Origin: Candidatus Gemmiger faecavium | Lineage (GTDB): Bacteria > Bacillota > Clostridia > Oscillospirales > Ruminococcaceae | Direction of reading: 5' to 3' | Length of the DNA: 64,000 nt | NCBI GenBank assembly: GCA_019114415.1 | Contig: DXFO01000021.1 | Location: 1 to 64,000 of the forward strand | In this document: positions 23,241-33,530 of the stretch, piece after piece | How positions within the stretch are numbered: position 1 is the first letter of the stretch | How the letters are laid out: each line of letters begins with the position of its first letter | Translations under genes and position numbers: made by a program | Notes under the pieces: model-generated | What the model was told of the DNA's origin: nothing | Seen by the model: only the letters and a program-made list of their open reading frames with translations | Databases searched by the model: none

Positions 23241-24518
23241 TTGCAACGAAAACAACTTGCGCCCGGCGTCTTTCTGACGGCGCTGGATGCTGAAAAATTC
23301 AACCGCTGCCGCATCGCCATCCATCTCCGGTATCCGGCTGTCCGGCAGAGCGCCACCGACGCCGCGGTCCTGTCCATGGTGTTGGAGCGCGGCTATGCAG
23401 GCTGCCCCGACATGACGCAGCTTTCCCGACGTCTGGCGGCCCTGTACGGCGCCGACCTGGGGGTGGACCTGATGACCGCCGGGGGCGACCGCGTGCTGTC
23501 CGCCGACATCTGCGGCATCAAGCAGAAGTTTGCCCTGGCGGACGAGGACCTGGTGGCTTCCTATGCCGACATCGTGTTTGGCACGGTGTTTGAACCGTAC
23601 CTTGTGGGCGGCAGCTTTGATCCCGAGGCGGTGCGCATTGAAAAGGAGACTCTGCGCCGCCGCCTGCAGTCCGAGTACAACGACAAGCGGCTGTACTGCG
23701 TGCGCCAGGCCCGCCGCCGTTTCTATGGCGACAGCCCGGCGGGCATTGAACTGTACGGCTATCTCAATGATATCGATGCCGTCACCCCGCAGTCGGTCAA
23801 GGCGGAATACGACCGCATCCTCTCCCAGGCGTCCATCGACGTCATTGTGCAGGGGGCGGATGCCGAGCCTGTGGCCCAGCGCCTGCTGGCAAAACTGGCC
23901 TCGGTACGCCGCGCGCCGGCCGGCGTTACGGCGCTGTCCCCGGTGCCTGCCGCTCCGGTGCGCCATTATACCGAGGAGATCGCGGGCCTGACCCAGGCCA
24001 AGCTGTGCATGCTGTTCACCCGGGACAAGTCCGGGGAACTGCCCTCCATCCACGTGCTGCGCATGGCCATGGGCGTGTTTGGCGGCACGGCCACCAGCCG
24101 TCTGTTCCGCAACGTGCGGGAAAAACAGAGCCTTTGCTATTACTGCGGCTCCAGCGCGCTGCGGGCTGCGGGCGTCATGATGGTGGACTCCGGCGTGGAA
24201 ACGGCCAATATTGAAAAAGCCGAGTCGGCAATTCTCAAGGAGCTGTCCGACCTCTGCGCCCGCCCCGTTGACGAGGAGGAACTGGAACAGTGCCGCCGCA
24301 CCCTGCTGGAAGGCATCGACTCGGTGGGGGACAGCCTTGCGGGGCTGGCAGGTTGGTATTACGGCCAGATTATGCGCGGGGAACCCCTCACCGCGCCGGA
24401 GGAGGGAAAGGCCGAAATGTGTGCCGTTACCCCCCGTCAGGTGCAGGAGATCCTGCAAAGTTACAGCTATTCGGTCTGCTACGCGCTGACCGGCCGGGGA
24501 GAGGAGGCCGACGCATGA
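23241..24518 (+). CDS. yfmF: M16 family protein YfmF, EF-P 5-aminopentanol modification-associated
   Basis: The 425-residue protein is an M16 (insulinase/pitrilysin-like) peptidase fold that lacks the zinc HxxEH motif; the corresponding helix reads VLSMVLERGYAG. In Bacillus subtilis YfmF and YfmH are needed for the 5-aminopentanol modification of elongation factor P, although how is unclear. The start is TTG with AGGAGGT 6 bases upstream; no ATG fits. The gene overlaps yfmH by four bases (ATGA), the normal arrangement for this inactive-plus-active M16 pair. Confidence 0.88.
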   Translation: MQRKQLAPGVFLTALDAEKFNRCRIAIHLRYPAVRQSATDAAVLSMVLERGYAGCPDMTQLSRRLAALYGADLGVDLMTAGGDRVLSADICGIKQKFALADEDLVASYADIVFGTVFEPYLVGGSFDPEAVRIEKETLRRRLQSEYNDKRLYCVRQARRRFYGDSPAGIELYGYLNDIDAVTPQSVKAEYDRILSQASIDVIVQGADAEPVAQRLLAKLASVRRAPAGVTALSPVPAAPVRHYTEEIAGLTQAKLCMLFTRDKSGELPSIHVLRMAMGVFGGTATSRLFRNVREKQSLCYYCGSSALRAAGVMMVDSGVETANIEKAESAILKELSDLCARPVDEEELEQCRRTLLEGIDSVGDSLAGLAGWYYGQIMRGEPLTAPEEGKAEMCAVTPRQVQEILQSYSYSVCYALTGRGEEADA

Positions 24519-25783
24519 GTACCATCCGCGAAAAAGCCGCCGCGGCGGTGCGCTGCCGCAAGGCCGTTCTGGAAAGCGGCCTGACCGTTCTCTGCCGCAC
24601 CATGCCGGGATACAGCACCGTCCATGCCATGTACGGTACGGCCTTCGGTTCCACTACAAGGGAGTTCGTCCTGGACGGCAAAAAGATCACCCTGCCCGCC
24701 GGTACTGCTCACTTTTTGGAACACAAGATGTTTGAGTCGGAGGAAGGGGACGCTTTCTCCCTGTATGCCAAGACCGGTGCATCGGCCAATGCGTTTACCA
24801 GCTGGGACCGCACCTGCTATATCTTCTCGGCCACCAGCCGCATTGACGAAAACCTGGACATCCTGCTCAACATGGTGGGCAAGCCCTGGTTTACCAGAGA
24901 GACCATCGCCAAGGAGCAGGGCATCATCGGCCAGGAGATCAAAATGTATGACGACAGCCCGGACTGGCGCCTGCTGACGGGACTGTTCCGCTGCCTGTAC
25001 CCCACCGATCCCATCCGGGACGACATTGCAGGCACGGTGGAAAGCATTGCCGAGCTGACGCCGGAACTGCTGTATGCCTGCACCGATGCATTCTACTGCC
25101 CGGACAACATGGTGCTTGCCGTGGCGGGCAATATCGAACTGGAGCAGGCGGTGGAGGCCTGCCGCCGTGCGGGCCTGGACAAGCCGGTAACGCCCCACAC
25201 CGTTCAGCTGCCGGAACTTTCCCCGGAAGGCCCCATCGTCCAGCATGAGCTGAACTTTACCATGCCCCTCAACCGGCCCTATTTCGCGCTAGGTTACAGG
25301 GAACAGCCCATTCCCCGGGGCGAGGTCAAGCGGGAGCTGATCTGCGATATGCTGTCCAGCCTGGTCTGCAGCGGTCTGACCGATCTCTACCGCAAACTGT
25401 ACGATCAGGCCCTGGTCAACCCCGAGTTTGGCGGGGACTATGTGCTGACGCGCAGTGCCTGCGCCATTGCCTTTACGGGGGAAAGCTCCTGCCCGCGGGA
25501 AGTGGCACAGATGGTGCGGGATGAGATCGCCCGCCTGCGCCGGGAAGGTGTTGACCCGGAGCTGTTCACACTGGTCAAAAATCAGATGTACGGCGAACTG
25601 CTCACCGTCCTGGAAGGGGTGGAGGACGCCGCCGGCCAGATGGCTGTGGCCTTCCTGAAAGGCGTCGACCTGGAGGAACAGATCGCCACGCTGGCAAGCC
25701 TGACGGTGGATGACGCCAACGAGGCACTCCAGACCATGCTGCTGCCGGAAAACGAGGCTTATGTGGAGATCACGCCCCAGTAA
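24515..25783 (+). CDS. yfmH: M16 zinc peptidase YfmH, EF-P modification-associated
   Basis: The 422-residue protein is the catalytic M16 partner, with the inverted zinc motif HFLEH at residues 66-70 (H66, E69, H70) followed by KMFES. The second M16 domain follows in the C-terminal half. The frame is open far upstream within yfmF, but the ATG overlapping the yfmF TGA, with GAGGAGG just before it, is the start. YfmF and YfmH likely form a heterodimer in the cytosol. It is followed after 87 bases by lgt, so all four genes probably form one operon. Confidence 0.9.
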   Translation: MSTIREKAAAAVRCRKAVLESGLTVLCRTMPGYSTVHAMYGTAFGSTTREFVLDGKKITLPAGTAHFLEHKMFESEEGDAFSLYAKTGASANAFTSWDRTCYIFSATSRIDENLDILLNMVGKPWFTRETIAKEQGIIGQEIKMYDDSPDWRLLTGLFRCLYPTDPIRDDIAGTVESIAELTPELLYACTDAFYCPDNMVLAVAGNIELEQAVEACRRAGLDKPVTPHTVQLPELSPEGPIVQHELNFTMPLNRPYFALGYREQPIPRGEVKRELICDMLSSLVCSGLTDLYRKLYDQALVNPEFGGDYVLTRSACAIAFTGESSCPREVAQMVRDEIARLRREGVDPELFTLVKNQMYGELLTVLEGVEDAAGQMAVAFLKGVDLEEQIATLASLTVDDANEALQTMLLPENEAYVEITPQ

Positions 25784-25870
25784 CGGCGGACCGAACCCAT
25801 GCGGCGTCATGCCGCAATACATACCAAAGAGATGGGGCCCCGCATGGCGGCCCCGAGAGGTGGGAGAACA

Positions 25871-27082
25871 ATGACCTATCATGTGCAATTTCCGGGCCTG
25901 GGCCTGGAACTGACCCTCAACCGGGTGGCGTTCAGTATCGGTAATTTTGATGTTTACTGGTACGGCATCATCATTGCGGCAGGTATGCTGCTGGCGATGC
26001 TGTTCGCCTTCCGGTACGCGGTGGACTTCGGCATCGACGCCGACCGCCTGGTGGATGTGGTGCTCATCGGAACGGTGGCGGCCATCATCTGCGCCCGCGC
26101 TTACTATGTGATCTTCGCGCCCTTTGAGTACGAAAGCTTCTGGCAGATGATCGACATCCGGGAAGGCGGACTTGCCATCTACGGCGGCGTGCTGGGAGCC
26201 TTTATCTTCGGCGGACTGGCCGCCAAATGGCGAAAAGTACCCATTCTGCCGCTGTTCGATCTGGTGGGAATCTGCTTCTTGATCGGGCAGGGCATCGGCC
26301 GCTGGGCCAACTTCATCAATCAGGAGGCCTTCGGCACCAACACGACCCTGCCCTGGGGCATGTACAGCGAGGGGACCGAGCGCTACCTCAGCAGCGTGCA
26401 GGCCACCCTGGCGGCGGAGGGCATTACCGTTGACCCCTCCATGCCGGTACATCCTACTTTTTTGTATGAGAGCATCTGGTGCCTGGCAGGCTTTGTGATG
26501 CTGGCGCTGTTTATGAAGCACCGCCGTTTTCACGGGCAGCTGTTTTTGTCCTACGTTGCCTGGTACGGTCTGGGCCGCTACTGGATCGAGGGCCTGCGCA
26601 CCGATTCCCTGATGATCACCGAGACGCTGCGCACCAGTCAGCTGGTTGCCCTTCTTTCGGTGGCCGCGGCGGTGGTGCTGATGGTCATCGGTCTGCGCCG
26701 GTCGAAAGGCAAGCAGCTGGAAGTTGCTTTGGCCGTGGCGGACATCAAGATGGCTGACGGCCCCATTGCGGTGATCCCGTCCCGTCTGGCTGCCTCTGCC
26801 AGCCATGCCGAGTTTGTCAAGGCAACGGCGGACATGAACCGGGAACTGGCGGAACTTGCCGGGAAATCCCATGACGAGACCGCATCCAAAGGGGAAACGC
26901 CCGCCACGGAAAGCACCGTACCGGAAGAAAAGCCTGAAACTGCGGCGGACACCGCACCGGAGACTGAGGAGTCTGGCGAAGAAAACGCCGCAGCCGTCCC
27001 CGCCGGTCCCGACGCGGCGGAAGAATCCGCCGAACCCCGCGACACAGAAGAGGAGGCACCCCATGCAGGCACAGATCATTGA
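25871..27082 (+). CDS. lgt: Prolipoprotein diacylglyceryl transferase with acidic C-terminal tail
   Basis: Lgt moves diacylglycerol from phosphatidylglycerol to the lipobox cysteine of prolipoproteins at the membrane. The seven-helix core spans about 1-280 and has the signature [15 protein letters not shown] at about 141-155. The segment [13 protein letters not shown] has Tyr where the E. coli enzyme has His103. The protein is 403 residues, about 120 longer than usual. The extra part (from about 290) is hydrophilic, low in complexity and rich in Glu, Ala, Pro and Thr. The ATG at 25871 is set by GGTGGGAG. It overlaps folD by 20 bases. Confidence 0.93.
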   Translation: MTYHVQFPGLGLELTLNRVAFSIGNFDVYWYGIIIAAGMLLAMLFAFRYAVDFGIDADRLVDVVLIGTVAAIICARAYYVIFAPFEYESFWQMIDIREGGLAIYGGVLGAFIFGGLAAKWRKVPILPLFDLVGICFLIGQGIGRWANFINQEAFGTNTTLPWGMYSEGTERYLSSVQATLAAEGITVDPSMPVHPTFLYESIWCLAGFVMLALFMKHRRFHGQLFLSYVAWYGLGRYWIEGLRTDSLMITETLRTSQLVALLSVAAAVVLMVIGLRRSKGKQLEVALAVADIKMADGPIAVIPSRLAASASHAEFVKATADMNRELAELAGKSHDETASKGETPATESTVPEEKPETAADTAPETEESGEENAAAVPAGPDAAEESAEPRDTEEEAPHAGTDH

Positions 27083-27917
27083 CGGAAAAGCCCTTGCCGC
27101 TCAGGTCAAGGCGGAAGCCGCAGCCGAGACGGCGGCGCTGAAAGCAAAGGGCGTCACCCCCTGCCTGGCGGTCATTCTGGTGGGGGAGGATCCCGCCAGC
27201 CAGGTCTATGTCCGCGGCAAGGCCAAGGACTGCGGTGACTGCGGCATCGACAGCCGGGTCATCCGCCTGCCGGAGGAAACCACTCAGGCCGAGCTGCTCA
27301 AGCTGGTGGGGGAGCTTGCCGCCGACAAGGCGATCAACGGTATCCTGGTCCAGCTGCCCCTGCCCGCCCACATCGACGAGAAGGCGGTCATTGACGCCAT
27401 CCCTCCGGAAAAGGATGTGGACGGCTTCTCCCCGGTGAACGTAGGCCGTATGCAGATCGGGGAGCCCTGCTTTCTGCCCTGCACCCCGGCGGGCTGCATC
27501 CGCATGATCGAGTCCACCGGCACTGCCATTGAGGGCAAGCACGCGGTGGTCATCGGCCGGTCCAATATTGTGGGCAAGCCTGCGGCGCTGCTGCTGCTTG
27601 CCAAAAACGCCACGGTCACCATCTGCCACTCCCGCACCGCCAACCTCAAGGAACTGTGCGCAGGCGCGGACATCCTGGTGGCAGCGGTGGGCAAAGCGGG
27701 CTTTGTGACAGGGAATATGGTCAAGCCCGGTGCCGTGGTCATCGACGTGGGCATCAATCGCGGCGAGGACGGCAAGCTCCACGGCGATGTGGACTTTGCA
27801 GCGGCTGCCGAGAAAGCCGCCTACATTACCCCTGTCCCCGGCGGGGTCGGCCCCATGACCCGGGCCATGCTCATGAAAAACACCGTGCAGGCTGCGGCCC
27901 GTCAGAACGGCCTGTGA
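27063..27917 (+). CDS. folD: Bifunctional methylenetetrahydrofolate dehydrogenase/cyclohydrolase
   Basis: FolD interconverts methylene-, methenyl- and formyl-tetrahydrofolate in one-carbon metabolism. The 284-residue protein has the catalytic pair Y49 and K53 in YVRGK and the segment [10 protein letters not shown] (about 94-103). DVDGFSPVN follows, as does the nucleotide-binding [11 protein letters not shown] (about 160-170) and the final [10 protein letters not shown]. The ATG at 27063 lies inside the end of lgt, with GAGGAGG upstream in the lgt tail. It ends the operon at a bidirectional terminator. Confidence 0.97.
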   Translation: MQAQIIDGKALAAQVKAEAAAETAALKAKGVTPCLAVILVGEDPASQVYVRGKAKDCGDCGIDSRVIRLPEETTQAELLKLVGELAADKAINGILVQLPLPAHIDEKAVIDAIPPEKDVDGFSPVNVGRMQIGEPCFLPCTPAGCIRMIESTGTAIEGKHAVVIGRSNIVGKPAALLLLAKNATVTICHSRTANLKELCAGADILVAAVGKAGFVTGNMVKPGAVVIDVGINRGEDGKLHGDVDFAAAAEKAAYITPVPGGVGPMTRAMLMKNTVQAAARQNGL

Positions 27918-27940
27918 CCTGAACCGTAACATTACATTAA

Positions 27941-27986
27941 AAAGGGCGGATGCCCCGGCCAAACACCGGGCATCCGCCCTTTTTAG
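27941..27986. terminator. Bidirectional terminator between folD and mutY
   Basis: AAAGGGCGGATGCCCGG-type arm pairs with CCGGGCATCCGCCCTTT (one bulge) and has a T-run at each 3' side, between convergent genes. Confidence 0.92.
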
Positions 27987-28035
27987 GATTGTATGATTGC
28001 TGCTTTTGTAAGAAAGGCCGCGCAAGCCATGACCC

Positions 28036-29097
28036 TTACTCGGCGCCGTGCGCTGCCTTGCCCTCCATGGCAGGCAGGTAGGCCGCAAAGGCGCTGGGGA
28101 CGGAGTACCGGGCAGCCAGCTCTTCGGGCATGGCCCAGACGCAGCCTTCCGGCAGGGCGGGGGAGGCATCCGTCTCCGCCAGCCAGCCCTCCATCTGCCA
28201 GACTTTGTGGGTGAATACATGCTTTGCCGGCCCCAGGGGCGAAAGACTGCGCACAGGCAGTCCCATTCCATCCAGCACGGCGCGAACTTGGTCAGAGGAC
28301 AGCTGCCCGTCCAGCAAAAGGGGCTGCCACAGCTTTGCCAGCAAGCCCTTGTCGGGACGCTTTTGCAGCAGCACGCCCCGGGGGCTTTGTACCACCGCCA
28401 CCGTCAGAGGCAGTTCTGGCCGGGGCTTTTTGGCGGGCTTGACCGGCAGGGACTGCGCCCGACCGCTGGCCCTGCCCTGGCAGACGTCCGCCAGGGGACA
28501 GACGTCGCACTGGGGAGCGCCGTTGGGCAGGCAGACCAGCGCGCCCAGCTCCATCAAGGCCTGGTTGAAGTCTCCCGGTTTGTCCTGCGGCTGCTGCTCG
28601 CAGACCCGGCGGGTGAACAGCCGCTTGGTCTCGGGACGGGTGACGTCGGCATCGTCGTCATACAGACGGGCGAATACCCGCAGTACGTTGCCGTCCACGG
28701 CGGGGGCGGGGATGCCAAACCCGATGCTGGCAATGGCCCCGGCGGTGTAATCCCCGATGCCGGGCAAAGCCCGCAGAGCGTCGTAGTCGGCAGGCAGCTC
28801 GCCGCCGTACTGCTCGCAGATCACCCGGGCGGCTTTCTGCAGATTGGCGGCCCGGCTGTAATATCCCAGCCCCTGCCACAGCTTGCGCAGGCGGTCGGGG
28901 TCGCAGGCCGCCAGGGCGGCGGGGTCGGGCAGCTCGGCAATAAAGCGCTCATAGTAGGGGACGGCGGCGGTCATGCGCGTCTGCTGGAGCATGATCTCAC
29001 TGATCCAGATATGATACGGAGTAGGCTCCTGCCGGAAAGGCAGGAGCCTACGATTTTCATAGAACCAGTCCAGCAGCGCGTCTGCAAACCGCTGCAT
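28036..29097 (-). CDS. mutY: A/G-specific adenine glycosylase
   Basis: MutY removes adenine mispaired with 8-oxoguanine. The 353-residue protein has catalytic E34 in SEIMLQQTR, the helix-hairpin-helix LPGIGDYTAGAI at 111-122, and D135 in VDGNVLRV. The Fe-S cluster has cysteines 189, 197, 200 and 206, followed by a NUDIX-like C-terminal domain that reads the 8-oxoG strand (from about 225). The ATG overlaps the asnS stop by one base (TGATG), so it is translated from the asnS transcript. Confidence 0.95.
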   Translation of the reverse strand: MQRFADALLDWFYENRRLLPFRQEPTPYHIWISEIMLQQTRMTAAVPYYERFIAELPDPAALAACDPDRLRKLWQGLGYYSRAANLQKAARVICEQYGGELPADYDALRALPGIGDYTAGAIASIGFGIPAPAVDGNVLRVFARLYDDDADVTRPETKRLFTRRVCEQQPQDKPGDFNQALMELGALVCLPNGAPQCDVCPLADVCQGRASGRAQSLPVKPAKKPRPELPLTVAVVQSPRGVLLQKRPDKGLLAKLWQPLLLDGQLSSDQVRAVLDGMGLPVRSLSPLGPAKHVFTHKVWQMEGWLAETDASPALPEGCVWAMPEELAARYSVPSAFAAYLPAMEGKAAHGAE

Positions 29098-30482
29098 CAG
29101 AATCCTCCGCAGGTGCGCGGGAAGGGCAGCACGTCGCGGATGTTGGGAATACCGGTCACGTACATGATCAGGCGCTCAAAGCCCAGGCCGTAGCCAGCGT
29201 GCTTGACGCTGCCGAAACGCCGCAGATCCAGATACCACTCGTAATCGCTGCGGTTCATGCCCAGCTCGTCCATGCGGGCGGTGAGCACATCCAGGCGTTC
29301 CTCACGCTGGGAACCGCCGATCAGCTCGCCGATGCCCGGCACCAGCATGTCGGCGGCGGCAACGGTCTTGCCGTCGTCGTTCATGCGCATATAGAAGCTC
29401 TTGATCTCCTTGGGGTAATCGGTCACAAACACCGGCTTGTGGAAGACCTGCTCGGTCAGATAACGCTCGTGCTCGGTCTGAATGTCGGTGCCCCATTCCA
29501 CCTTGTACTGGAAGTTGTCGTTGTTCTTTTTCAGAATCTCCACAGCGTCGGTGTAGCTGATGCGGCCAAACTCGCTGCTCTCCACCAGCTGCAGGCGCTC
29601 GATCAGGCCCTTGTCAAAGAACTGGTTGAAGAAGGCCAGCTCGTCGGGGCAGGTGGCCAGCAGATGACGGATGACATACTTGATCATCGCCTCGGCGGTA
29701 TCCATATAGGTGTTCAGGTCGGCAAAAGCCATTTCCGGCTCGATCATCCAGAACTCTGCCGCATGGCGGGGAGTGTAGCTCTCCTCGGCGCGGAAGGTGG
29801 GGCCGAAGGTGTAGACCTTGCCCAGGGCCATAGCCATGGCCTCGGCTTCCAGCTGACCGGAGACCGTCAGGTTGACCGGACGCTTGAAGAAGTCCTTGCT
29901 GTAATCCACGCTGCCGTCCTCGGTCTTGGGAACGTTGTTCAGATCCAGCGTGGTCACCTGGAACATTTCGCCCGCGCCCTCACAGTCGGAACCGGTGAAG
30001 ATGGGGGTGTGCACGTAGGTGAAGCCGTTCTCATGGAAGAAGCTGTGCAGGGCAAAGGCAGCCTCACCGCGCACGCGGAACGCCGCGTTGAAGGTGTTGG
30101 TGCGGGGACGCAGATGCGTCATGGTGCGCAGGTATTCCACGCTCATGCGCTTTTTCTGCAGGGGATACTCGGGGCCGCAGGGGCCCAGCACCGTGATGGT
30201 GTCGGCGTTGATCTCAAAGGGCTGCTTGGCCTGGGGGGTCAGCACCAGACGGCCGGTCACCTCAAAGCTGGTGTAGAGGCCGCTCTTGGCAATCTCGGCA
30301 TAATTGGCCAGCTTGGCGGCCTCAAAAACGATCTGGACGGGCTTGTAGCAGCTGCCGTCGGTCAGCGAGATGAAGCCGATGTTCTTGGAGTCACGCACGG
30401 TCTTTGCCCAGCCGTACACCTTGACTTCGGTGCCGTCGGCGGGGGTCTGCTTGTAAAGAGATGCGATCTCGGTTCTTTCCAT
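29097..30482 (-). CDS. asnS: Asparagine--tRNA ligase
   Basis: AsnRS charges tRNA-Asn. The 461-residue class II synthetase has the N-terminal OB-fold (about 1-115, with [20 protein letters not shown] split over 18-37) and the class II motifs: motif 2 around [15 protein letters not shown] and motif 3 in [15 protein letters not shown] near the C-terminus. The AsnRS subtype is supported by the ending [17 protein letters not shown]-type tail. The ATG at 30482 is 17-18 bases after a GAGGGAGTGG site. It is the first gene of an asnS-mutY unit with a strong promoter. Confidence 0.95.
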   Translation of the reverse strand: MERTEIASLYKQTPADGTEVKVYGWAKTVRDSKNIGFISLTDGSCYKPVQIVFEAAKLANYAEIAKSGLYTSFEVTGRLVLTPQAKQPFEINADTITVLGPCGPEYPLQKKRMSVEYLRTMTHLRPRTNTFNAAFRVRGEAAFALHSFFHENGFTYVHTPIFTGSDCEGAGEMFQVTTLDLNNVPKTEDGSVDYSKDFFKRPVNLTVSGQLEAEAMAMALGKVYTFGPTFRAEESYTPRHAAEFWMIEPEMAFADLNTYMDTAEAMIKYVIRHLLATCPDELAFFNQFFDKGLIERLQLVESSEFGRISYTDAVEILKKNNDNFQYKVEWGTDIQTEHERYLTEQVFHKPVFVTDYPKEIKSFYMRMNDDGKTVAAADMLVPGIGELIGGSQREERLDVLTARMDELGMNRSDYEWYLDLRRFGSVKHAGYGLGFERLIMYVTGIPNIRDVLPFPRTCGGF

Positions 30483-30544
30483 TGTAGTCCACTCCCTCAC
30501 AGTCAGCGGCGCTGGGATTTTTGCACGCCGCCGGGTATTTTTTC

Positions 30545-30573
30545 ATTATATCCTGTTTTTCTGCGGTTGTAAA
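30545..30573 (-). promoter_or_regulatory. Sigma-A promoter of asnS-mutY
   Basis: On the minus strand TTTACA (30573-30568) and TATAAT (30550-30545) are separated by 17 bases, 62 bases before the asnS start. No T-box is present in this short leader. Confidence 0.85.
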
Positions 30574-30596
30574 TGTTTTCCGCCTGCCAAAGAAAT

Positions 30597-33383
30597 TTAT
30601 TTCCCGGCAGGTTTTGCCGGATTGCGCCGTCTGCGGTGCCAGACCACGATGCCGACAAAGGCAAGGATGCCCGCGCCCGACAGCACAAGGCCCACTTTCA
30701 GCCCCGGCGTCTCGTAATGCAGCTCGATGACGTGCTCCCCGGCATCCAGTTCCAGACCCAGGAAGGCGGTGTTGGCGCGCAGCAGTTTGGCGGGCTGGCC
30801 GTCCACGGTGGCGCTCCATCCGGAGGAGTAGGGGATCTGGACGACCAGCACTTTCGGTTCGCTCACGGACACGGTGCCGGTCAGCGAGTTGGTGCCCAGC
30901 ACCGTGTTTTCCAGTGCTTCCTCACCCAGCACGTCGGCCCGGTCGGCCACCGTGTCAAAGGTCTGGCACTCCACATCGATGCGGTCAAAGGTGTAGTACC
31001 CGGCGTAGGGCAGCACCACGGTCAGGGTGGTCATGCCGGTCCCGGTATAGCCGAAGTTGTAGGCAAAGTCGTGGCGTCCGCAGTAATACTGGTTGTTGCG
31101 CATGGCGTAGTCGATGCGGCCCTCCCCGATGTCGGACACCAGGCGCAGATATACCTTTTCTTTGCACCAGAAATTGGAATACTGCTTTTTGAGGGACAGC
31201 CGGTCGGCGGGGGACATGGCGTCCAGTTCCTCCTGGCTCATGGCGTCCAGCGGGTTGGTGGCGGTGTAGTCCATGCCTTCCACCACGAGATAAGTCTCGC
31301 AGTCAGTGACCGGCTCGGTGATGGTAAAGGTGATGGTGCCGCCGTCCTGGGGCGAATAGTAGGTGTTTTCGCCCACCATCTCAATGCCGTTCAAAGTGAC
31401 TTCCGCCTTGGGGAACACCACATCGCTCTGCGCGTCAGCGGCGGCCAGCTCTTCGCCGTCGCCGTCCTCCAGCAGTACGCCGTTCAAAAGGGCATCCTGA
31501 CGCTCCACAGGGGTCATGGCGTCGTAATCCTTGCGGGAAATGCGTGCCGCACTGGTGTAGCCGATGGGCAGAACGTCGCTCTTTTCGTAGGCGCCCACAT
31601 TAAAGGTTGCCACATCCATGGCAAGGGCAGGCTCGGTCTTGTAACCATGGGGCATGGTATGGGTGGAATCGGTGCCGCAGAGGAAATACTTGACGCCCAA
31701 AAGGGAATCCAGCACGCTGCGGCCATGAAGGCCCACGTAGTTGTATTCCTCGGGAGTGTTGTAGCCCATCTCGGCCATCCACTGGGAGACATAGCCGTTG
31801 TTCAGGCTGAAGAAGTAGCTGACGCCGTGCAGGTCCATGAGCATGGCACTGTTGACGTAGACGTTCATGGAGGTATCATACCGCCACAGACTGTCGTCAT
31901 CCAGCTGTTTGAGCAGGTTGGCGGGATTGTTCGCCACGGTGGCGTCCCAGGCAAACCCGGCGGGTTCGTACTCGCCCAGGGTATAGCCTTCGTCGGCACC
32001 GTACTGGAAGCCGATGTTGATGACGATGCCCAGGCAGCAGCCGCCCAGCAGCACGGCGCGGGTAACGGTGCGAGGCGCATCCCCGGCGGACAGGACAAAC
32101 ACCGCAAGCAGCAGCATGAGCAGGCTGCCCAGTACCGTCCACTCGGTGCGGACGTCCCGGTTCCAGAAGGCCAGCAGACAGTAGACGGCCAAAAGTGCCG
32201 ACAGCGTCAGCTTTTCCCGGCCGGAAAGCTTGGTCATATCGGGGCAGACCCGGGCCAGGATAAAGGCCTCCAGCATGGCAAAGGCCCAGACCCAGCGGTT
32301 CTGCATATAGGAGAAGCCGTTCAGGACCTTGCCTGCCCAGGGCAGCATCATGAAGGCCAGCATCACCAGCCACGCCGCCTTGAGGACGGTATTCTGCCGT
32401 CTGCGGGCAAACAGGATCATGACGGCCAGCACGGCCACGGCGGTGATGCCGCAGTAGGTAGAGTACTCATCCACCTTGCCGGCAGTGGTCAGGTTGGCAA
32501 TCAGGTTCCAGTACATGGTGAACGGGTAGCTGGTCACCTGCCGGTCCAGAGAGAACCGGGCGCTGCCGAACATCTCAAACACGGTGGGCAGCATGGTTAC
32601 GGCGGCAATGGCGATGCCCACCAGACTGTACCCCACGAACTTGCCCAGCAGCGGCCACAGAGTGCGCAGCTGGCCGATCCCGTACTTGCGGAAATACTTG
32701 ACCACCGCGTACAGTACCAGCAGCAGGGCGATCATATAAAAGAACAGGAAGTTGGACAGTGCAGACAGGGCGATGGCCGCAATATACAGGGTGGGGCGGC
32801 GGCCCTCAAAGATGTAGTCGGCCCCCAGCAGCACCAGGGGGAAGCAGTACATGGGGATAATGAACAGGGGCTCGGTCAGCGCGGTCTGGATCGTCCAGGC
32901 GCAGAACGCATACGCCACCGCGCCCAGCAAAGTGCCGAACCGGCTGTTGCCGTGGTGACGGCTGAACGGCATAAAGGCCAGGCCTGCCAGATAGATGCGC
33001 AGAATCATCAGCCCTTCCAGAAGCTGCTCCCCGTACTGGCTGGGCACAAAGGCGGCGATCAGGTTGAGCGGGTCGCCCATGACGTAATAGCTCAGGGTGG
33101 TGACCACATCCGCACCGTAGCCGATGCTCATATCCCAGGTAGGGATGGCCGCACCGGACAAAATACAGCGGACGGCTTCCCGCAGCCAGCGCCCGTAGTA
33201 CACCAGCGCCGGGTAATGCTGTTTGATGGTATCCGCGTACCAGATAAAGCTCTTTCCGTTTGCCGCAAAAATGCCGATCCAGACGCCGCACAGCAGGGCA
33301 AACACCGCTGTAAAGGCCAGCCACAAGGCTATACGCGGATGCTTTCGGTTGAGACGCCGGGGCAGGCTCATGATTTCTCCCAT
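30597..33383 (-). CDS. YfhO family membrane protein
   Basis: The 928-residue protein matches the large YfhO group: an N-terminal polytopic part with about a dozen hydrophobic segments (about 20-480), a long extracellular domain (about 490-890) and a final hydrophobic segment with a basic end (WHRRRRNPAKPAGK). YfhO proteins have a GT-C-type membrane fold and are linked to glycosylation of lipoteichoic acid or other envelope polymers; the substrate here is unknown. The ATG at 33383 has AGGAGA 8 bases upstream. It is a single-gene unit with its own promoter. Confidence 0.85.
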   Translation of the reverse strand: MGEIMSLPRRLNRKHPRIALWLAFTAVFALLCGVWIGIFAANGKSFIWYADTIKQHYPALVYYGRWLREAVRCILSGAAIPTWDMSIGYGADVVTTLSYYVMGDPLNLIAAFVPSQYGEQLLEGLMILRIYLAGLAFMPFSRHHGNSRFGTLLGAVAYAFCAWTIQTALTEPLFIIPMYCFPLVLLGADYIFEGRRPTLYIAAIALSALSNFLFFYMIALLLVLYAVVKYFRKYGIGQLRTLWPLLGKFVGYSLVGIAIAAVTMLPTVFEMFGSARFSLDRQVTSYPFTMYWNLIANLTTAGKVDEYSTYCGITAVAVLAVMILFARRRQNTVLKAAWLVMLAFMMLPWAGKVLNGFSYMQNRWVWAFAMLEAFILARVCPDMTKLSGREKLTLSALLAVYCLLAFWNRDVRTEWTVLGSLLMLLLAVFVLSAGDAPRTVTRAVLLGGCCLGIVINIGFQYGADEGYTLGEYEPAGFAWDATVANNPANLLKQLDDDSLWRYDTSMNVYVNSAMLMDLHGVSYFFSLNNGYVSQWMAEMGYNTPEEYNYVGLHGRSVLDSLLGVKYFLCGTDSTHTMPHGYKTEPALAMDVATFNVGAYEKSDVLPIGYTSAARISRKDYDAMTPVERQDALLNGVLLEDGDGEELAAADAQSDVVFPKAEVTLNGIEMVGENTYYSPQDGGTITFTITEPVTDCETYLVVEGMDYTATNPLDAMSQEELDAMSPADRLSLKKQYSNFWCKEKVYLRLVSDIGEGRIDYAMRNNQYYCGRHDFAYNFGYTGTGMTTLTVVLPYAGYYTFDRIDVECQTFDTVADRADVLGEEALENTVLGTNSLTGTVSVSEPKVLVVQIPYSSGWSATVDGQPAKLLRANTAFLGLELDAGEHVIELHYETPGLKVGLVLSGAGILAFVGIVVWHRRRRNPAKPAGK

Positions 33384-33490
33384 ATTTTTACTCTCCTGTA
33401 TGCTGCGCCGCCGCAAAGGACAGGGAATGTGGCGCGTCTCGCATCAAACGGTACGCTCGGCAGCAGTTTTTTCTCTCTTTTAACTCCTAT

Positions 33491-33519
33491 ATTATATGCG
33501 CTGCCCCAGAGGGATGCAA
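33491..33519 (-). promoter_or_regulatory. Sigma-A promoter of the YfhO gene
   Basis: On the minus strand TTGCAT (33519-33514) and TATAAT (33496-33491) are 17 bases apart. It lies just 3' of the spoIIP stop, so the two genes are transcribed separately. Confidence 0.78.
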
Positions 33520-33530
33520 GCCCGGCCGCT

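Noticed and set aside
29097-30482. A T-box in front of asnS
   Set aside because: The leader between the promoter and the start is only about 55 bases and has no T-box core or Stem I.
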